A stretch of DNA of 45,558 bases from Rhodospirillales bacterium (GTDB lineage Bacteria; Pseudomonadota; Alphaproteobacteria; BOG-932; Roseiterribacteraceae). Numbering within the stretch: the first letter of the stretch is position 1; every line of letters starts with the position of its first letter. Below the pieces are notes generated by a model, which was not told the origin of the DNA, searched no databases, and saw only the letters and a program-made list of their open reading frames with translations. Of the stretch, positions 7,129 to 16,939 are shown one piece after another. A program made the position numbers and the translations under genes. The stretch is taken from assembly GCA_028291345.1 (NCBI GenBank), contig JAQGIF010000313.1:1-45558 (forward strand), read 5' to 3'.

Positions 7129-9291
7129 TTGGATAAGAAATCCTACAGGGGAGTGCTGCCGTGCACCTTGGCGGCGGCTCTGCTCATCATGGTCATCGAT
7201 CCGTCGGCAACGCGCGGCGAAAACGTTATTATCTCCGGCACCGAGACCAGCAAAGGATATGGCGACTGGCTCACCACCGGCCACAGCTATGATGAAAGCC
7301 GCGACAGCCCGCTCGATGAGATCAATGACCGCAATGTGCAAAAGCTTGGCCTCGCTTGGTCATACGATCTGGACACCGACCGTGGCCAGGAATCGACCCC
7401 GCTGGCAGTCGGAGGCGTGCTCTACACGACCAGCGCTTGGTCCAAAGTCCAGGCCTTCGATGCCGCTAGCGGCAAGCTGCTCTGGCAGTTCGACCCACGG
7501 GTTCCGCGCAAGACTGGCGTTAAAAGCTGTTGCGACAGCGTCAATCGCGGTGCTGCCTATTGGAACGGGAAAATCTATGTCGGTACCATCGACGGCCGGC
7601 TGATCGCGATCGACGCCAAGACCGGTAGCCAGGCCTGGTCGACCGTCACCGTCGACCAGTCCAAGCCCTACACGATTGGCGGCGCGCCCAGGATCATTAA
7701 AGGCCGGGTCATCATCGGCAATGCCGGGGCCGATTACGCGGTTCGCGGCTATGTCTCCGCCTATGATTCGGAGACCGGAAAGCTACTCTGGCGGTTTTAC
7801 ACCGTGCCTGGGGAGCCTGGGAAAAGGGACGGAGCGGCCTCGGACGCCATTCTGGCCAATCTGGCGGCGAAAAGCTGGAGCGGCAAATGGTGGAGCGAAA
7901 CAGGCGGCGGTGGCGGCGGCACGGTGTGGGATTCGATGTCCTATGACCCGCGGCTGGACCTGCTCTATGTCGGCACCGGCAATGCCGATTACTGGAACAA
8001 GCTCTACCGCTCACCCGGCGACAAGGACAATCTGTTCGTCGCCTCGATCGTCGCGCTGAAGCCGGAGACCGGCGAATATGTCTGGCATTTCCAGGAAACG
8101 CCGGGCGACAGCTGGGATTATGATGCCACCCAGAACATGATCCTGGCCGACCTCACCATCGCAGGCCAGCCCCGCGAAGTGCTAATGCAGGCGTCGAAGA
8201 ACGGCTTCTTCTACGTTCTCGACCGGGCCACGGGGAAGCTCGTGTCGGCGAAACCCTTCATCCCGATCAACTGGGCCACCGGCACCGATCCCGCCACCGG
8301 CCGTCCGGACATTGTTGCCGATGCCCGTTATGACAAGACCGGCAAATTATGGGCCGCCCAGCCCGGGTCGATCGGCGGACATAACTGGCAACCGATGGCG
8401 TTTAGCAAGGAAACCGGGATGGTCTATATTCCAGCCCAGGAGGTCGGCGGCGCCTATGTCACCGAGAAAGGCTTCAAGCCCCGGTCCGTCGGCGTCAATC
8501 TTGGCGTCGATTTCCTCCAGGCCGGCCTTCCCGACGATGCCGAGAAGGTCAAGGCAATCAGGGCGCAGATGAAGGGCTATCTGCTGGCCTGGGACCCGAT
8601 CAACCAGAAGGAAGGCTGGCGCGCCCCGCACCCGGATTATTACAATGGCGGCGTCCTCGTCACCCGCGGCAACCTGGTAGTCGAGGGCGACAATGACGGC
8701 TTCCTGAATGCCTATAACGCCAAAACCGGCACAAAGCTGTGGTCGAGCGACGGCGGCAGCGCGATACTGGCCGCACCGATCACCTACTGGGCGCAGGGCA
8801 GGCAATATATCAGCGTGCTGGCGGGCTATGGCGGCTCATCCGGGCTCTATGCCGGCGAGGCCAATTGGGGGCCGGATGGCCCGCGTCACAATAAAAGCCG
8901 CGTCCTGACCTTTGCGCTTGGCGGCACCGCGACCTTGCCGCCGCGTGCGCGCGTCGAAACGCTGCGTCCCGAACCGCCGCCTCAATTCGCCGATGCGGCG
9001 ACCATCGCAGAGGGTGCACAAAATTTCACCCATAGCTGCCTCTACTGCCATGGCGGGGCGGCCAAGGGGACGGGCGTAATCCCCGACCTTCGCCATAGCC
9101 CCCTGATCGGAAACAAGGAGGCCTGGAGCGACGTGGTCAGCAACGGCATCCTGTCCGACAAGGGCATGGTCAGCTTCGCCGCCGCCTATAGTCCGGCCGA
9201 AATCGAATCCATCCGCGCCTATGTGATCGAGCGCGCGCAAATCGAGAAACGTCTTGAGAGTGGCGGGCATGAGCGGCCTGTCGGACAGTAA
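7129..9291 (+). CDS. PQQ-dependent quinohaemoprotein alcohol dehydrogenase
   Basis: The 720-residue periplasmic enzyme has a signal peptide (about residues 1-27) and an eight-bladed PQQ propeller with the vicinal disulfide C134-C135. A C-terminal cytochrome c domain carries the haem motif C637-x2-C640-H641. It should oxidise alcohols and pass electrons through haem c to the respiratory chain. The catalytic Asp region reads GDSWDYDATQ: D330, with Asp two residues later (D332). That is the residue tied to lanthanide rather than calcium use in XoxF-type enzymes. The TTG at 7129 was chosen because AGGAACAGG precedes it and the signal peptide then begins correctly; an ATG/GTG-type start at 7045 adds an unlikely leader. 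No pqq genes are present here. Confidence 0.92.
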   Translation: MDKKSYRGVLPCTLAAALLIMVIDPSATRGENVIISGTETSKGYGDWLTTGHSYDESRDSPLDEINDRNVQKLGLAWSYDLDTDRGQESTPLAVGGVLYTTSAWSKVQAFDAASGKLLWQFDPRVPRKTGVKSCCDSVNRGAAYWNGKIYVGTIDGRLIAIDAKTGSQAWSTVTVDQSKPYTIGGAPRIIKGRVIIGNAGADYAVRGYVSAYDSETGKLLWRFYTVPGEPGKRDGAASDAILANLAAKSWSGKWWSETGGGGGGTVWDSMSYDPRLDLLYVGTGNADYWNKLYRSPGDKDNLFVASIVALKPETGEYVWHFQETPGDSWDYDATQNMILADLTIAGQPREVLMQASKNGFFYVLDRATGKLVSAKPFIPINWATGTDPATGRPDIVADARYDKTGKLWAAQPGSIGGHNWQPMAFSKETGMVYIPAQEVGGAYVTEKGFKPRSVGVNLGVDFLQAGLPDDAEKVKAIRAQMKGYLLAWDPINQKEGWRAPHPDYYNGGVLVTRGNLVVEGDNDGFLNAYNAKTGTKLWSSDGGSAILAAPITYWAQGRQYISVLAGYGGSSGLYAGEANWGPDGPRHNKSRVLTFALGGTATLPPRARVETLRPEPPPQFADAATIAEGAQNFTHSCLYCHGGAAKGTGVIPDLRHSPLIGNKEAWSDVVSNGILSDKGMVSFAAAYSPAEIESIRAYVIERAQIEKRLESGGHERPVGQ

Positions 9292-9388
9292 TGCTCGACA
9301 GATGTAACGGAGCGGTGAATCATGTGCCAAACAAGCGCAGGCACCACCATCGGAACCGACCGGAGGGACATTCTAAATTTCTCAGCCA

Positions 9389-12379
9389 AGGAGGGTAGTC
9401 GCCGGCGTTGCCAGCGCGCGCACCAGCAGCGCGTCCTGGATACGCTCGATTCTCTTTGCATCGACCTTGCTGGTCGCCGGCATCGCTGGTTTCGCTGGAT
9501 GGATGTTGTGGGATGATTGGCACGTCATCGAACGGCATGCCGTGCAAACCGCGGACAGCCTGACGGCAGCTCTGGAAAACGATATCGACCGCAACATAGA
9601 GGCTTACGACCTGTCGCTACAGGGTGTCGCCGACGGGCTGCGCATCCCCGGGATCATGTCGGTCGATCCCGGAATTCGCAACGCGGCCTTGTTCGACCGA
9701 GCCGCGACGGCCAAGTATCTCGGCGCACTTTTCGTGCTGGATGAGCAAGGCCGCCCCATCATGTCGTCGTCGGCGGCGGCATTGGAAAGCGAGCGGCGAT
9801 TTGACGACCGGCCCTATTTTCGGGTTCAGCGCGACAAGCCTGATAGCGGTCTCTTCATCGGCTCCCCGTTTAAGGGAAGTGCCGGCAAAGAGTGGATTCT
9901 ACCGTTCAGCCGCAGGCTTGAGCATCCGGATGGCACGTTTGCCGGTGTGGTTGCCGGAACTCTCAAGCTCTCTTTTTTCAAAGACTTACTCGGCAGCATT
10001 CACGCTGGCCCACATGATTCGCTCATGGTCTTTTCCAGCGACGAGGTAATTGTCGCGCGCGCGCCCTATGATGAAGAAGACGTCGGACGCAACTTGAAGA
10101 AGTCGACATCGCTGAGGAAACTGTCCGAAGGGCGCGTTCAAAGCTATGAGGGGCCTTCGCGCGTCGACGGTGTTTCAAGATTCTACGTCGTTCGTCAGAT
10201 CGGCACGTATCCGCTTTTCATAACGGTAGGTTTGGCGACCCGTGACCTTTTCGCGGAATGGCGGGTAAAGGCCGTCATCGTGACCGTCGCGGTCGCTATA
10301 CTGGCGCTCATCGTGGCTGCGCTCGGCGCGCTCCTGTCGCGCGAACTGAAGCACCGGACAATCGCCGAAAGCGCCGCGGAGAAAAATGCCGCCGGCCTGC
10401 GGGACGCGAACCGCGTCCTGACCATGGCCGAGACGATCGCACGGGTCGGGCATTGGCGACTTGACGTCGCCACGAAAGAGATCGACTGGTCTGACGAAAT
10501 CCGGCGAATTTACGATACGCCGGAGGGCTTCGTGCCGCGTTTTGGAACCGATGTCTCACACTTCCATGCTGACGACCGGAACAATGTTGCGCGTTGCCTC
10601 GACCGGGCGATTACGCTCGGAGAGGGATACGAATTCGAAGCACGGCTGCTGCGCGCCGATGACAGCGTTCGGGAGGTCTTTTCGCGCGGTCAGCCCGAGC
10701 GCGGGCCGGATGGGAATGTCGTCGCCATCATCGGCATATTTCAGGACATCACCGAACGCAAACTCGAGGAGCGGCAGAAGCAAGAGCGCTACGCCGAACT
10801 CCAGGAAAGTCATAAACGCCTGGAGGAACAGCGATTAGCGCTGTCGGCGATGACCGATGAACTGGCACTGGCCCGCGACGCCGCCGAAGCGGCAAACCGT
10901 GCGAAATCCGACTTCCTGGCCAGTATGAGCCATGAAATCCGTACCCCGATGAACGGGATTTTGGGATTTTCCCAATTGCTGATGGACGGACACCTGACCG
11001 ACAACCAGCGAAAGCAAGTCATGCTGCTGCGGAACTCCGGCGAGTCGTTGCTGACGATTATCAACGATATTCTCGATCTTTCGAAGGTCGAGGCCGGCAA
11101 GCTGGAGTTGGAGGCCATTCCCTTCAGCGTAAGCAGTGTCGCCTACGGCGCCGTATCGATCGTCCGCCCGCAGGCGCTTGCCAAAAATATCACCGTCGAA
11201 CTCGATATGGCCGCGGACATACCGCTTTGGGTCGCAGGCGATCCGACGCGGTTGCGCCAGATATTGCTCAACCTGCTGACCAACGCCGTGAAGTTCACCA
11301 CCGCGGGCCGCGTGGTCCTCAAAGTATCCCTGGAAGACGTTGCGTCGGGCGAAATTCGCTTCGGGGTTTCCGACACCGGCATCGGCATACCAGCCGACCG
11401 CCAGCATCTGCTGTTCCAGAATTTCTCTCAGATCGATCGCTCGACGACCCGTAAATTCGGCGGCACCGGCCTTGGCCTGGCACTCTGCAAGCAGTTGGTC
11501 GAGGCCATGCACGGCACGATCGGCATGAATTCCGAGCCCGGTGTCGGGAGCACATTTTGGGTTCGCCTGCCCTTCACGCCGGCGGAGCAGCCCAAGCGGA
11601 TCAGGCCCCTTGAAACCGCGCAAAAGCTGAGAGCATCCGCGCGGATCCTGGTCGCGGAGGATCTGTACATCAATCAGGTCGTCGTGCGGTCGATGCTCGA
11701 AGGCGAAGGCTATGCCGTCACGATCGCCAAGGATGGCCTCGAAGCGGTCGAAGCGCTGATGGACGAGAAATACGATTTAGTCATGATGGACATGGAGATG
11801 CCCAATATGGATGGTATTGCCGCGACCCGCGCGATTCGGGAGCTTGGCGAGCCGGCACGCAGTGTTCCGATCATCGCGCTCAGCGCCAATGCGATGCAAG
11901 AGCAAATCGAACGCTGCCGGGCGGCGGGCATGAACGATCACCTGGCCAAGCCCATCGACCGCGACCAGATGCTGGCCGCGATCGAGAAATGGCTGAACGC
12001 CGGGTCCGACATGAGCGCGGTCATGACGAGGGTCGTCAACGCTCTGCCGATCGTCGATGAAGATGTCGCGCGGGAAATTGAGAGCCGCCTGCAGGAGCCG
12101 CAATTCCTGTCCATTCTCGCCGCATTCCGCGAACAGCTAGTCGCCGCCTCCGATAGGATTTCGGCAACGAACGAACGTTCAGAAATAGAAACGCAGGCCC
12201 ATGCGATGGTATCGATTTCCGGCGCACTCGGCTTCTCGCAATTGCTGGCTGCAAGCCGGGCGGCAATGAGCGCGGCGCGGGAAAATACCGCGGACCTCGC
12301 TGCCGCCACGGCAGAACTCGCAGCAGCAATCCGGTCGGCCCGGGGCGTTATAGACGAACGATACCCGGCGGCGGGCTGA
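9389..12379 (+). CDS. Hybrid sensor histidine kinase with receiver and HPt-like domains
   Basis: From the first permitted start (TTG at 9467) the product has 970 residues. It has an N-terminal membrane helix, a periplasmic dCache-like sensor with the FDDRPYFR motif, and a second helix near 270-290. A PAS/PAC domain follows, then HisKA (SMSHEIRTP, His489), HATPase (LLTNAVKFT, DTGIGIP, GGTGLGLAL) and a receiver with Asp775. The C-terminal HPt-like domain has His912 in QAHAMVSISGALG. Phosphorelay within one chain is expected. The frame stays open upstream and completes the first helix. AAGGAGG lies at 9388-9394, but no ATG, GTG or TTG follows it in frame, so the true start is uncertain. The adjacent alcohol dehydrogenase may be a target. 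Confidence 0.85.
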   Translation, partial: RRVVAGVASARTSSASWIRSILFASTLLVAGIAGFAGWMLWDDWHVIERHAVQTADSLTAALENDIDRNIEAYDLSLQGVADGLRIPGIMSVDPGIRNAALFDRAATAKYLGALFVLDEQGRPIMSSSAAALESERRFDDRPYFRVQRDKPDSGLFIGSPFKGSAGKEWILPFSRRLEHPDGTFAGVVAGTLKLSFFKDLLGSIHAGPHDSLMVFSSDEVIVARAPYDEEDVGRNLKKSTSLRKLSEGRVQSYEGPSRVDGVSRFYVVRQIGTYPLFITVGLATRDLFAEWRVKAVIVTVAVAILALIVAALGALLSRELKHRTIAESAAEKNAAGLRDANRVLTMAETIARVGHWRLDVATKEIDWSDEIRRIYDTPEGFVPRFGTDVSHFHADDRNNVARCLDRAITLGEGYEFEARLLRADDSVREVFSRGQPERGPDGNVVAIIGIFQDITERKLEERQKQERYAELQESHKRLEEQRLALSAMTDELALARDAAEAANRAKSDFLASMSHEIRTPMNGILGFSQLLMDGHLTDNQRKQVMLLRNSGESLLTIINDILDLSKVEAGKLELEAIPFSVSSVAYGAVSIVRPQALAKNITVELDMAADIPLWVAGDPTRLRQILLNLLTNAVKFTTAGRVVLKVSLEDVASGEIRFGVSDTGIGIPADRQHLLFQNFSQIDRSTTRKFGGTGLGLALCKQLVEAMHGTIGMNSEPGVGSTFWVRLPFTPAEQPKRIRPLETAQKLRASARILVAEDLYINQVVVRSMLEGEGYAVTIAKDGLEAVEALMDEKYDLVMMDMEMPNMDGIAATRAIRELGEPARSVPIIALSANAMQEQIERCRAAGMNDHLAKPIDRDQMLAAIEKWLNAGSDMSAVMTRVVNALPIVDEDVAREIESRLQEPQFLSILAAFREQLVAASDRISATNERSEIETQAHAMVSISGALGFSQLLAASRAAMSAARENTADLAAATAELAAAIRSARGVIDERYPAAG

Positions 12380-12526
12380 CATTCGTCCGTAGCATTCCGG
12401 ACATAACGCCCCAGCCGGTTACCCAGTAGCCCAAGGTTGGAATAGCTAATCCTGGCTGAAGGTTCTATCATCCTGTCCCATTGCATGTTTTCCTACAGCC
12501 CCGAAACGATCCGGTGGTCCAGGACA

Positions 12527-13726
12527 ATGAGCGAACGCAAACGGACGCATTCCTCGATCGTTTTCCTTAGCGCCGCGCTCGCCGCGGGCGCATTGGCACT
12601 CGCCGATTGCGGCCCGGCCGACGCACCGGCGCCGAAGCCGCCCACGGTCGCGGTCGCCAAACCTATCCGCAAGACGGTAACCGACTGGGACGAATTCACC
12701 GGTCGCTTCGAAGCGACCGCGCAGGTGGATATCCGTGCCCGGGTCAGCGGCTATCTTGAGACCGTCGCTTTCAAGGACGGCGCCATCGTCCAGAAGGGTG
12801 ACCTCCTATTCGTCATCGACCCACGTCCCTACGAAGCGGCGCTGAAGCGGTCGCAGGCAGCGCTGGCCAGCGCACAAGCGCGTGTAACCCAATCCGGGCG
12901 CGATCTCATAAGGTCGCAGGAGCTTCTCAGGGCCGGAAACGTTGCCGCAACGGTGAACGATCAGCGTGTCGCATCGGCGCGCCAAGCCGAGGCGGACGTT
13001 GCCGGCGCGCTGGCCGCGATCCAAACCGATGCGCTGAATCTTGAATTTACGAATGTCGTCGCCCCAATCAGCGGACGAATCAGCCGCAAATATGTGAACG
13101 AGGGCAACCTGGTGTCGGGAGGCGACGGCGCCACCGTGCTAACGACCATCGTCTCGCTCGACCCGATCCATTTCTATTTCGACGCCGACGAGCTCAGCTA
13201 CCTCAAATATACCCGCCTGTCGCTCGCGGGATTGCGGCCCAGTTCGCGCGACGTCCCCAATCCGGTGATGATCGCGACCTCGGACGAAACCGAGTTCACT
13301 CATGAAGGCCGGATGGATTTCGTCGACAACAGCCTGGACCGGGATACCGGAACGATGCGTGGGCGGGCGCTCGTCCCAAATCCGAAATATCTGTTCACAC
13401 CGGGCCAGTTCGGCCGATTGCGATTGCTGGGCAGCGCCCCCTATGAGGCGCTGCTGATCCCGGACGAGGCGGTAGGAACCGATCAGTCGCGCAAGGTCGC
13501 CTACGTGGTCGGCGGCGACAATGTGGTGGCGGCGCGGGAAATCAAGATCGGGCGGCTGTTCGATGGGCTGCGCGCCGTAACCGATGGGCTGAAACCAGAC
13601 GACACGGTGGTGGTGAGCGGCTTGCAGCGGTTGCGGATCGGCTCACCTGTCACGCCGGAGATGAAACCGATAAACTCCGGCACAAAAACAGGCGAGACAA
13701 CGGCAGGCGCCGGGGCCAAACAGTGA
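12527..13726 (+). CDS. RND efflux periplasmic adaptor (membrane fusion protein)
   Basis: The 399-residue protein has a hydrophobic N-terminal signal and a cysteine at the processing site (LADC, a non-ideal lipobox). It contains the family landmark VDIRARVSGYLETVAFKDGAIVQKGDLLFVIDPRPYEAAL, seen here in parts. A helical hairpin and a lipoyl/beta-barrel domain follow, as in AcrA/MexE. It links the inner-membrane pump to an outer-membrane channel. The ATG at 12527 follows AGGA; an in-frame ATG at 12485 would place 14 residues ahead of the signal. Its stop overlaps the GTG start of the pump gene by 4 nt. No outer-membrane factor gene lies nearby. Confidence 0.92.
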   Translation: MSERKRTHSSIVFLSAALAAGALALADCGPADAPAPKPPTVAVAKPIRKTVTDWDEFTGRFEATAQVDIRARVSGYLETVAFKDGAIVQKGDLLFVIDPRPYEAALKRSQAALASAQARVTQSGRDLIRSQELLRAGNVAATVNDQRVASARQAEADVAGALAAIQTDALNLEFTNVVAPISGRISRKYVNEGNLVSGGDGATVLTTIVSLDPIHFYFDADELSYLKYTRLSLAGLRPSSRDVPNPVMIATSDETEFTHEGRMDFVDNSLDRDTGTMRGRALVPNPKYLFTPGQFGRLRLLGSAPYEALLIPDEAVGTDQSRKVAYVVGGDNVVAAREIKIGRLFDGLRAVTDGLKPDDTVVVSGLQRLRIGSPVTPEMKPINSGTKTGETTAGAGAKQ

Positions 13727-16700
13727 ATATCGGTCGCCTGTCGATCGAAAGGCCTGTTCTCGCACTCGTTCTCTCAATCTTCGTACTGATCGTCGGCGTG
13801 TTGGCCTATTTTGGCCTCCCGATATCGGAATATCCGGAGGTCGCGCCGCCCACGGTCGTGGTCCATGCCAGCTATCCGGGTGCGTCGGCGCAGGTGGCAT
13901 CCGATACGGTGGCGACGCCGATCGAGCAGGAAATCAACGGCGTCGAGGACATGATCTACATGTACTCGCAATCGACCGGCGACGGGCAGGTGACGATCAC
14001 GATTACATTCAAGCTCGGCACCGATCTCGATCAGGCCCAGGTGCTGGTTCAGAACCGCGTTGCCATCGCGGTGCCGCGCTTGCCGGAGGAGGTTCAGCGG
14101 ATCGGTGTCACGACGAGAAAGAACTCGCCCGACCTGCTGCTCGTGATCTTCCTAACTTCGCCTGACGATACTTATGACCAACTCTATATCTCGAACTACG
14201 CGCTGCGCCGGGTGCGGGACACGCTGTTACGGCTGAACGGTGTCGGCGATATCCAGATTTTCGGCGCACGCGATTACTCGATGCGGCTGTGGCTCGATCC
14301 CGACAAGATCGCGGAACTCGGCATGACCGCCGGCGAGGTCATCGCCGCTGTCCGCGCCCAGAATGTCCAGATCGCCGGCGGCAAGATCGCCGAGCCGCCG
14401 ATTGCCGATAAAGCGTTCCAGCCCAACCTCGTCTTCACCGGCCGACTGAGCGATCCGGATGCCTTCGAGAGCATCGTCGTCAAGGCGGGGACCGGTGGCC
14501 GGATCGTGCGGCTGAAAGATATCTCTCGGATCGAACTCGGGGCGCTATCCTATTCGACGAACAGCTTTTTGATGCGCAAACCGGCCGTCGCGCTGGCGGT
14601 GTCGCAGCGGCCTGGCTCGAATGCGCTGGCAACTCAGAACGCTATCCTGAAATCGATGGCGGAGATGAAGAAGGAGTTCCCCAAGGGGCTGGAATATAAC
14701 GTCGCTTATAACCCGACCGAGTTCATCGGAGAGTCGGTGAATGAACTAGTCAAGACGATCTATGAAGCGGTCGCGCTGGTCATCGTGGTGGTGATCGTCT
14801 TCCTGCAGCGCTGGCGTGCGGCGATCATTCCCGTGGCAGCCATCCCGGTCTCTCTGGTCGGCACTTTCGCGGTCATGTCCGCGCTCGGTTTCTCGATCAA
14901 CAACCTGACCTTGTTCGGGCTGGTGCTGGCGGTTGGAATCGTTGTCGACGATGCGATTGTCGTAGTGGAAAATGTGGAGCGGCATCTGTCCAACGGCGCC
15001 AGCCCAAAGGAAGCCGCGTTACGTACCATGGCCGAAGTCGGCGGCGCGCTGGTCTCCATTGCTTTGGTCCTCAGCGCCGTCTTCATCCCGACAGCCTTCC
15101 TGTCTGGCATTTCAGGCGAGTTCTTCAAGCAGTTCGCCGTCACGATCGCGGCGGCGACCCTCATATCGCTCTTCAACTCACTGACCCTATCCCCCGCCCT
15201 CGCCTCGCTCATTCTGCGCGCCCATGCGCCCGAAGCCCGTTCCGGCGCACGCAGGGCCAATGCCGTCGAACGTGGACTCTCCTGGTTCTTCGAACGTTTC
15301 AACGCCGCTTTCGCGCGCACTGCCGCGGGCTATCGCCAAACGGTAGATCGCATCCTCAGGCATCGCCAGCCCATGGTTGGCGCATATGCCCTGCTGATCA
15401 TCGCGACCGCCTGGGTTCTGATCGTTGCGCCGAAAGGCTTCATCCCGGCGCAGGATCGCGGCTATGTCATTGTATCGGTCCAGCTTCCGGGTGGCGCCTC
15501 GCTTGCCCGGACCACCGCCGTGGTTAAGAAAATCGAGGAGATCGCGCTGGCGACGCCGGGCGTCGCCCGTGTGCCGTCGTTCGCGGGTTTCTCCGGCGCC
15601 ACACGCACCTTGTCTACCAGTGCGGCGGCCCTGTTTCCAGTTTTCGAATCATGGCAGGAGCGCGCAGCCAAGGGGCTGACCAATGCGTCGATCGTCGCCG
15701 ATCTGCAAAAACGCCTGAGCGCGGTGGACGAAGCGTTCGTGGTCATATTGCAGCCCCCGCGCGTGCCCGGCATCGGCACGGGCGGCGGTTTCGAGATGCG
15801 GGTGGAGGATCGCGCTTCACGCGGAACCGCGCTGCTCGCCTCCGCGACGCAGGAACTGGTGGCGGCGGCCAACAAAGCCCCCGGCCTGGCGGGCGTTTTT
15901 TCGCCCTTCTCGACCAATACACCGCAGCTTTTTGTCAACATCGATCGCGCCAGGGCGCAGATGCTGGCCGTGCCGATCGACAAAGTCTCGGAGGCAATCG
16001 AAACCTATTTCGGCTCGACTTATGTGAATGATTTCAACATTCTTGGCCGCACCTATCAAGTGACGGCACAGGCGGATTTCGACTTTCGTGAAGATGCCGC
16101 CGATCTGATGCGCGTCCGCACGCGCAGCAACCGTGGCCAGATGGTGCCGCTGGGCAGCGTGCTGCAGGTGTCCGACCGCGCCGGACCGGACCGCGTGCCG
16201 CGCTATAACCTCTATCCCGCCACTGAGGTTAAGGGCGAAGGCGCGCCCGGCGTCAGTTCCGCCAAGATACTCACGACGATGCAAAAGCTGGCGACCGACA
16301 TATTGCCGGACGGCATTTCGTTCGAATGGACCGACCTGTCCTATCAGCAGACGACCTCGGGCAATGCCGGGCTCTATATCTTTCCGCTCTGCGTTCTGTT
16401 CGTCTATCTGGTCCTGGCTGCCCAATATGGCAGCTGGTCCCTGCCGCTTGCGATTCTGCTGATCGTGCCGATGTGCCTGCTGGCGGCGAGCCTCGGCGTG
16501 CGGCTGTTGGGGCAGGACGTCAATGTACTGACCCAAATTGGCTTCATCGTGCTGGTCGGACTGGCGGCCAAGAACGCCATCCTAATCGTCGAATTCGCCA
16601 AACAGCAGGAGGAAGACGGCAAGCCCCGGGTCGAGGCGGTGCTGGAGGCCTGCCGGCTGAGGCTCCGGCCGATCCTGATGACGTCCTTCGCCTTCATCCT

Positions 16701-16869
16701 GGGCGTCCTTCCGCTAGTCCTGTCATCCGGCGCGGGCTCCGAGATGCGCCAAGCCGTCGGCACGGCGGTGTTCTTCGGGATGATCGGCGTGACCTTCTTC
16801 GGCCTGATCTTCACCCCAATCTTCTACATGATCATCCGCGGCCTGAGCGACCCGCCGAAGGAAGCCTGA
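13723..16869 (+). CDS. RND multidrug efflux permease (HAE1 family, MexF-like)
   Basis: The 1048-residue inner-membrane protein begins RLSIERPVLALVLSIFVLIVG, the first membrane helix of RND pumps, with a GTG start. Its length and layout match AcrB/MexF: two sets of membrane helices with large periplasmic loops. The central helix-4 segment AVGIVVDDAIVVVENVERH carries the paired Asp of the proton relay. The second half has the corresponding segment VGLAAKNAILIVEFAKQ. It exports hydrophobic or amphiphilic compounds together with the adaptor upstream and an outer-membrane factor encoded elsewhere. No local repressor gene is present, so regulation is not evident. Confidence 0.95.
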   Translation: MNIGRLSIERPVLALVLSIFVLIVGVLAYFGLPISEYPEVAPPTVVVHASYPGASAQVASDTVATPIEQEINGVEDMIYMYSQSTGDGQVTITITFKLGTDLDQAQVLVQNRVAIAVPRLPEEVQRIGVTTRKNSPDLLLVIFLTSPDDTYDQLYISNYALRRVRDTLLRLNGVGDIQIFGARDYSMRLWLDPDKIAELGMTAGEVIAAVRAQNVQIAGGKIAEPPIADKAFQPNLVFTGRLSDPDAFESIVVKAGTGGRIVRLKDISRIELGALSYSTNSFLMRKPAVALAVSQRPGSNALATQNAILKSMAEMKKEFPKGLEYNVAYNPTEFIGESVNELVKTIYEAVALVIVVVIVFLQRWRAAIIPVAAIPVSLVGTFAVMSALGFSINNLTLFGLVLAVGIVVDDAIVVVENVERHLSNGASPKEAALRTMAEVGGALVSIALVLSAVFIPTAFLSGISGEFFKQFAVTIAAATLISLFNSLTLSPALASLILRAHAPEARSGARRANAVERGLSWFFERFNAAFARTAAGYRQTVDRILRHRQPMVGAYALLIIATAWVLIVAPKGFIPAQDRGYVIVSVQLPGGASLARTTAVVKKIEEIALATPGVARVPSFAGFSGATRTLSTSAAALFPVFESWQERAAKGLTNASIVADLQKRLSAVDEAFVVILQPPRVPGIGTGGGFEMRVEDRASRGTALLASATQELVAAANKAPGLAGVFSPFSTNTPQLFVNIDRARAQMLAVPIDKVSEAIETYFGSTYVNDFNILGRTYQVTAQADFDFREDAADLMRVRTRSNRGQMVPLGSVLQVSDRAGPDRVPRYNLYPATEVKGEGAPGVSSAKILTTMQKLATDILPDGISFEWTDLSYQQTTSGNAGLYIFPLCVLFVYLVLAAQYGSWSLPLAILLIVPMCLLAASLGVRLLGQDVNVLTQIGFIVLVGLAAKNAILIVEFAKQQEEDGKPRVEAVLEACRLRLRPILMTSFAFILGVLPLVLSSGAGSEMRQAVGTAVFFGMIGVTFFGLIFTPIFYMIIRGLSDPPKEA

Positions 16870-16883
16870 CCGCGGATCGCAAC

Positions 16884-16908
16884 GGAACCGTAACAGCGTT
16901 TAGCCGTT
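16884..16908 (+). promoter_or_regulatory. EcfG-type general-stress promoter
   Basis: GGAAC (16884-16888) and CGTT (16905-16908) are separated by exactly 16 bp, the consensus of alphaproteobacterial EcfG (sigma-EcfG) promoters. Transcription would start near 16914-16916, about 25 nt before the ATG of the small basic protein at 16940. Confidence 0.7.
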
Positions 16909-16938
16909 CTCCGCATCAAATTAACATCGGAGAACGGC
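16903..16938 (+). promoter_or_regulatory. Perfect inverted repeat covering the Shine-Dalgarno site
   Basis: An 11-bp perfect inverted repeat GCCGTTCTCCG/CGGAGAACGGC (16903-16913 and 16928-16938) surrounds a 14-nt loop and contains the CGGAG ribosome-binding site of the gene at 16940. Read-through RNA from the efflux operon could fold and hide the site. RNA started at the EcfG promoter would lack most of the left arm. Confidence 0.55.
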
Positions 16939-16939
16939 C

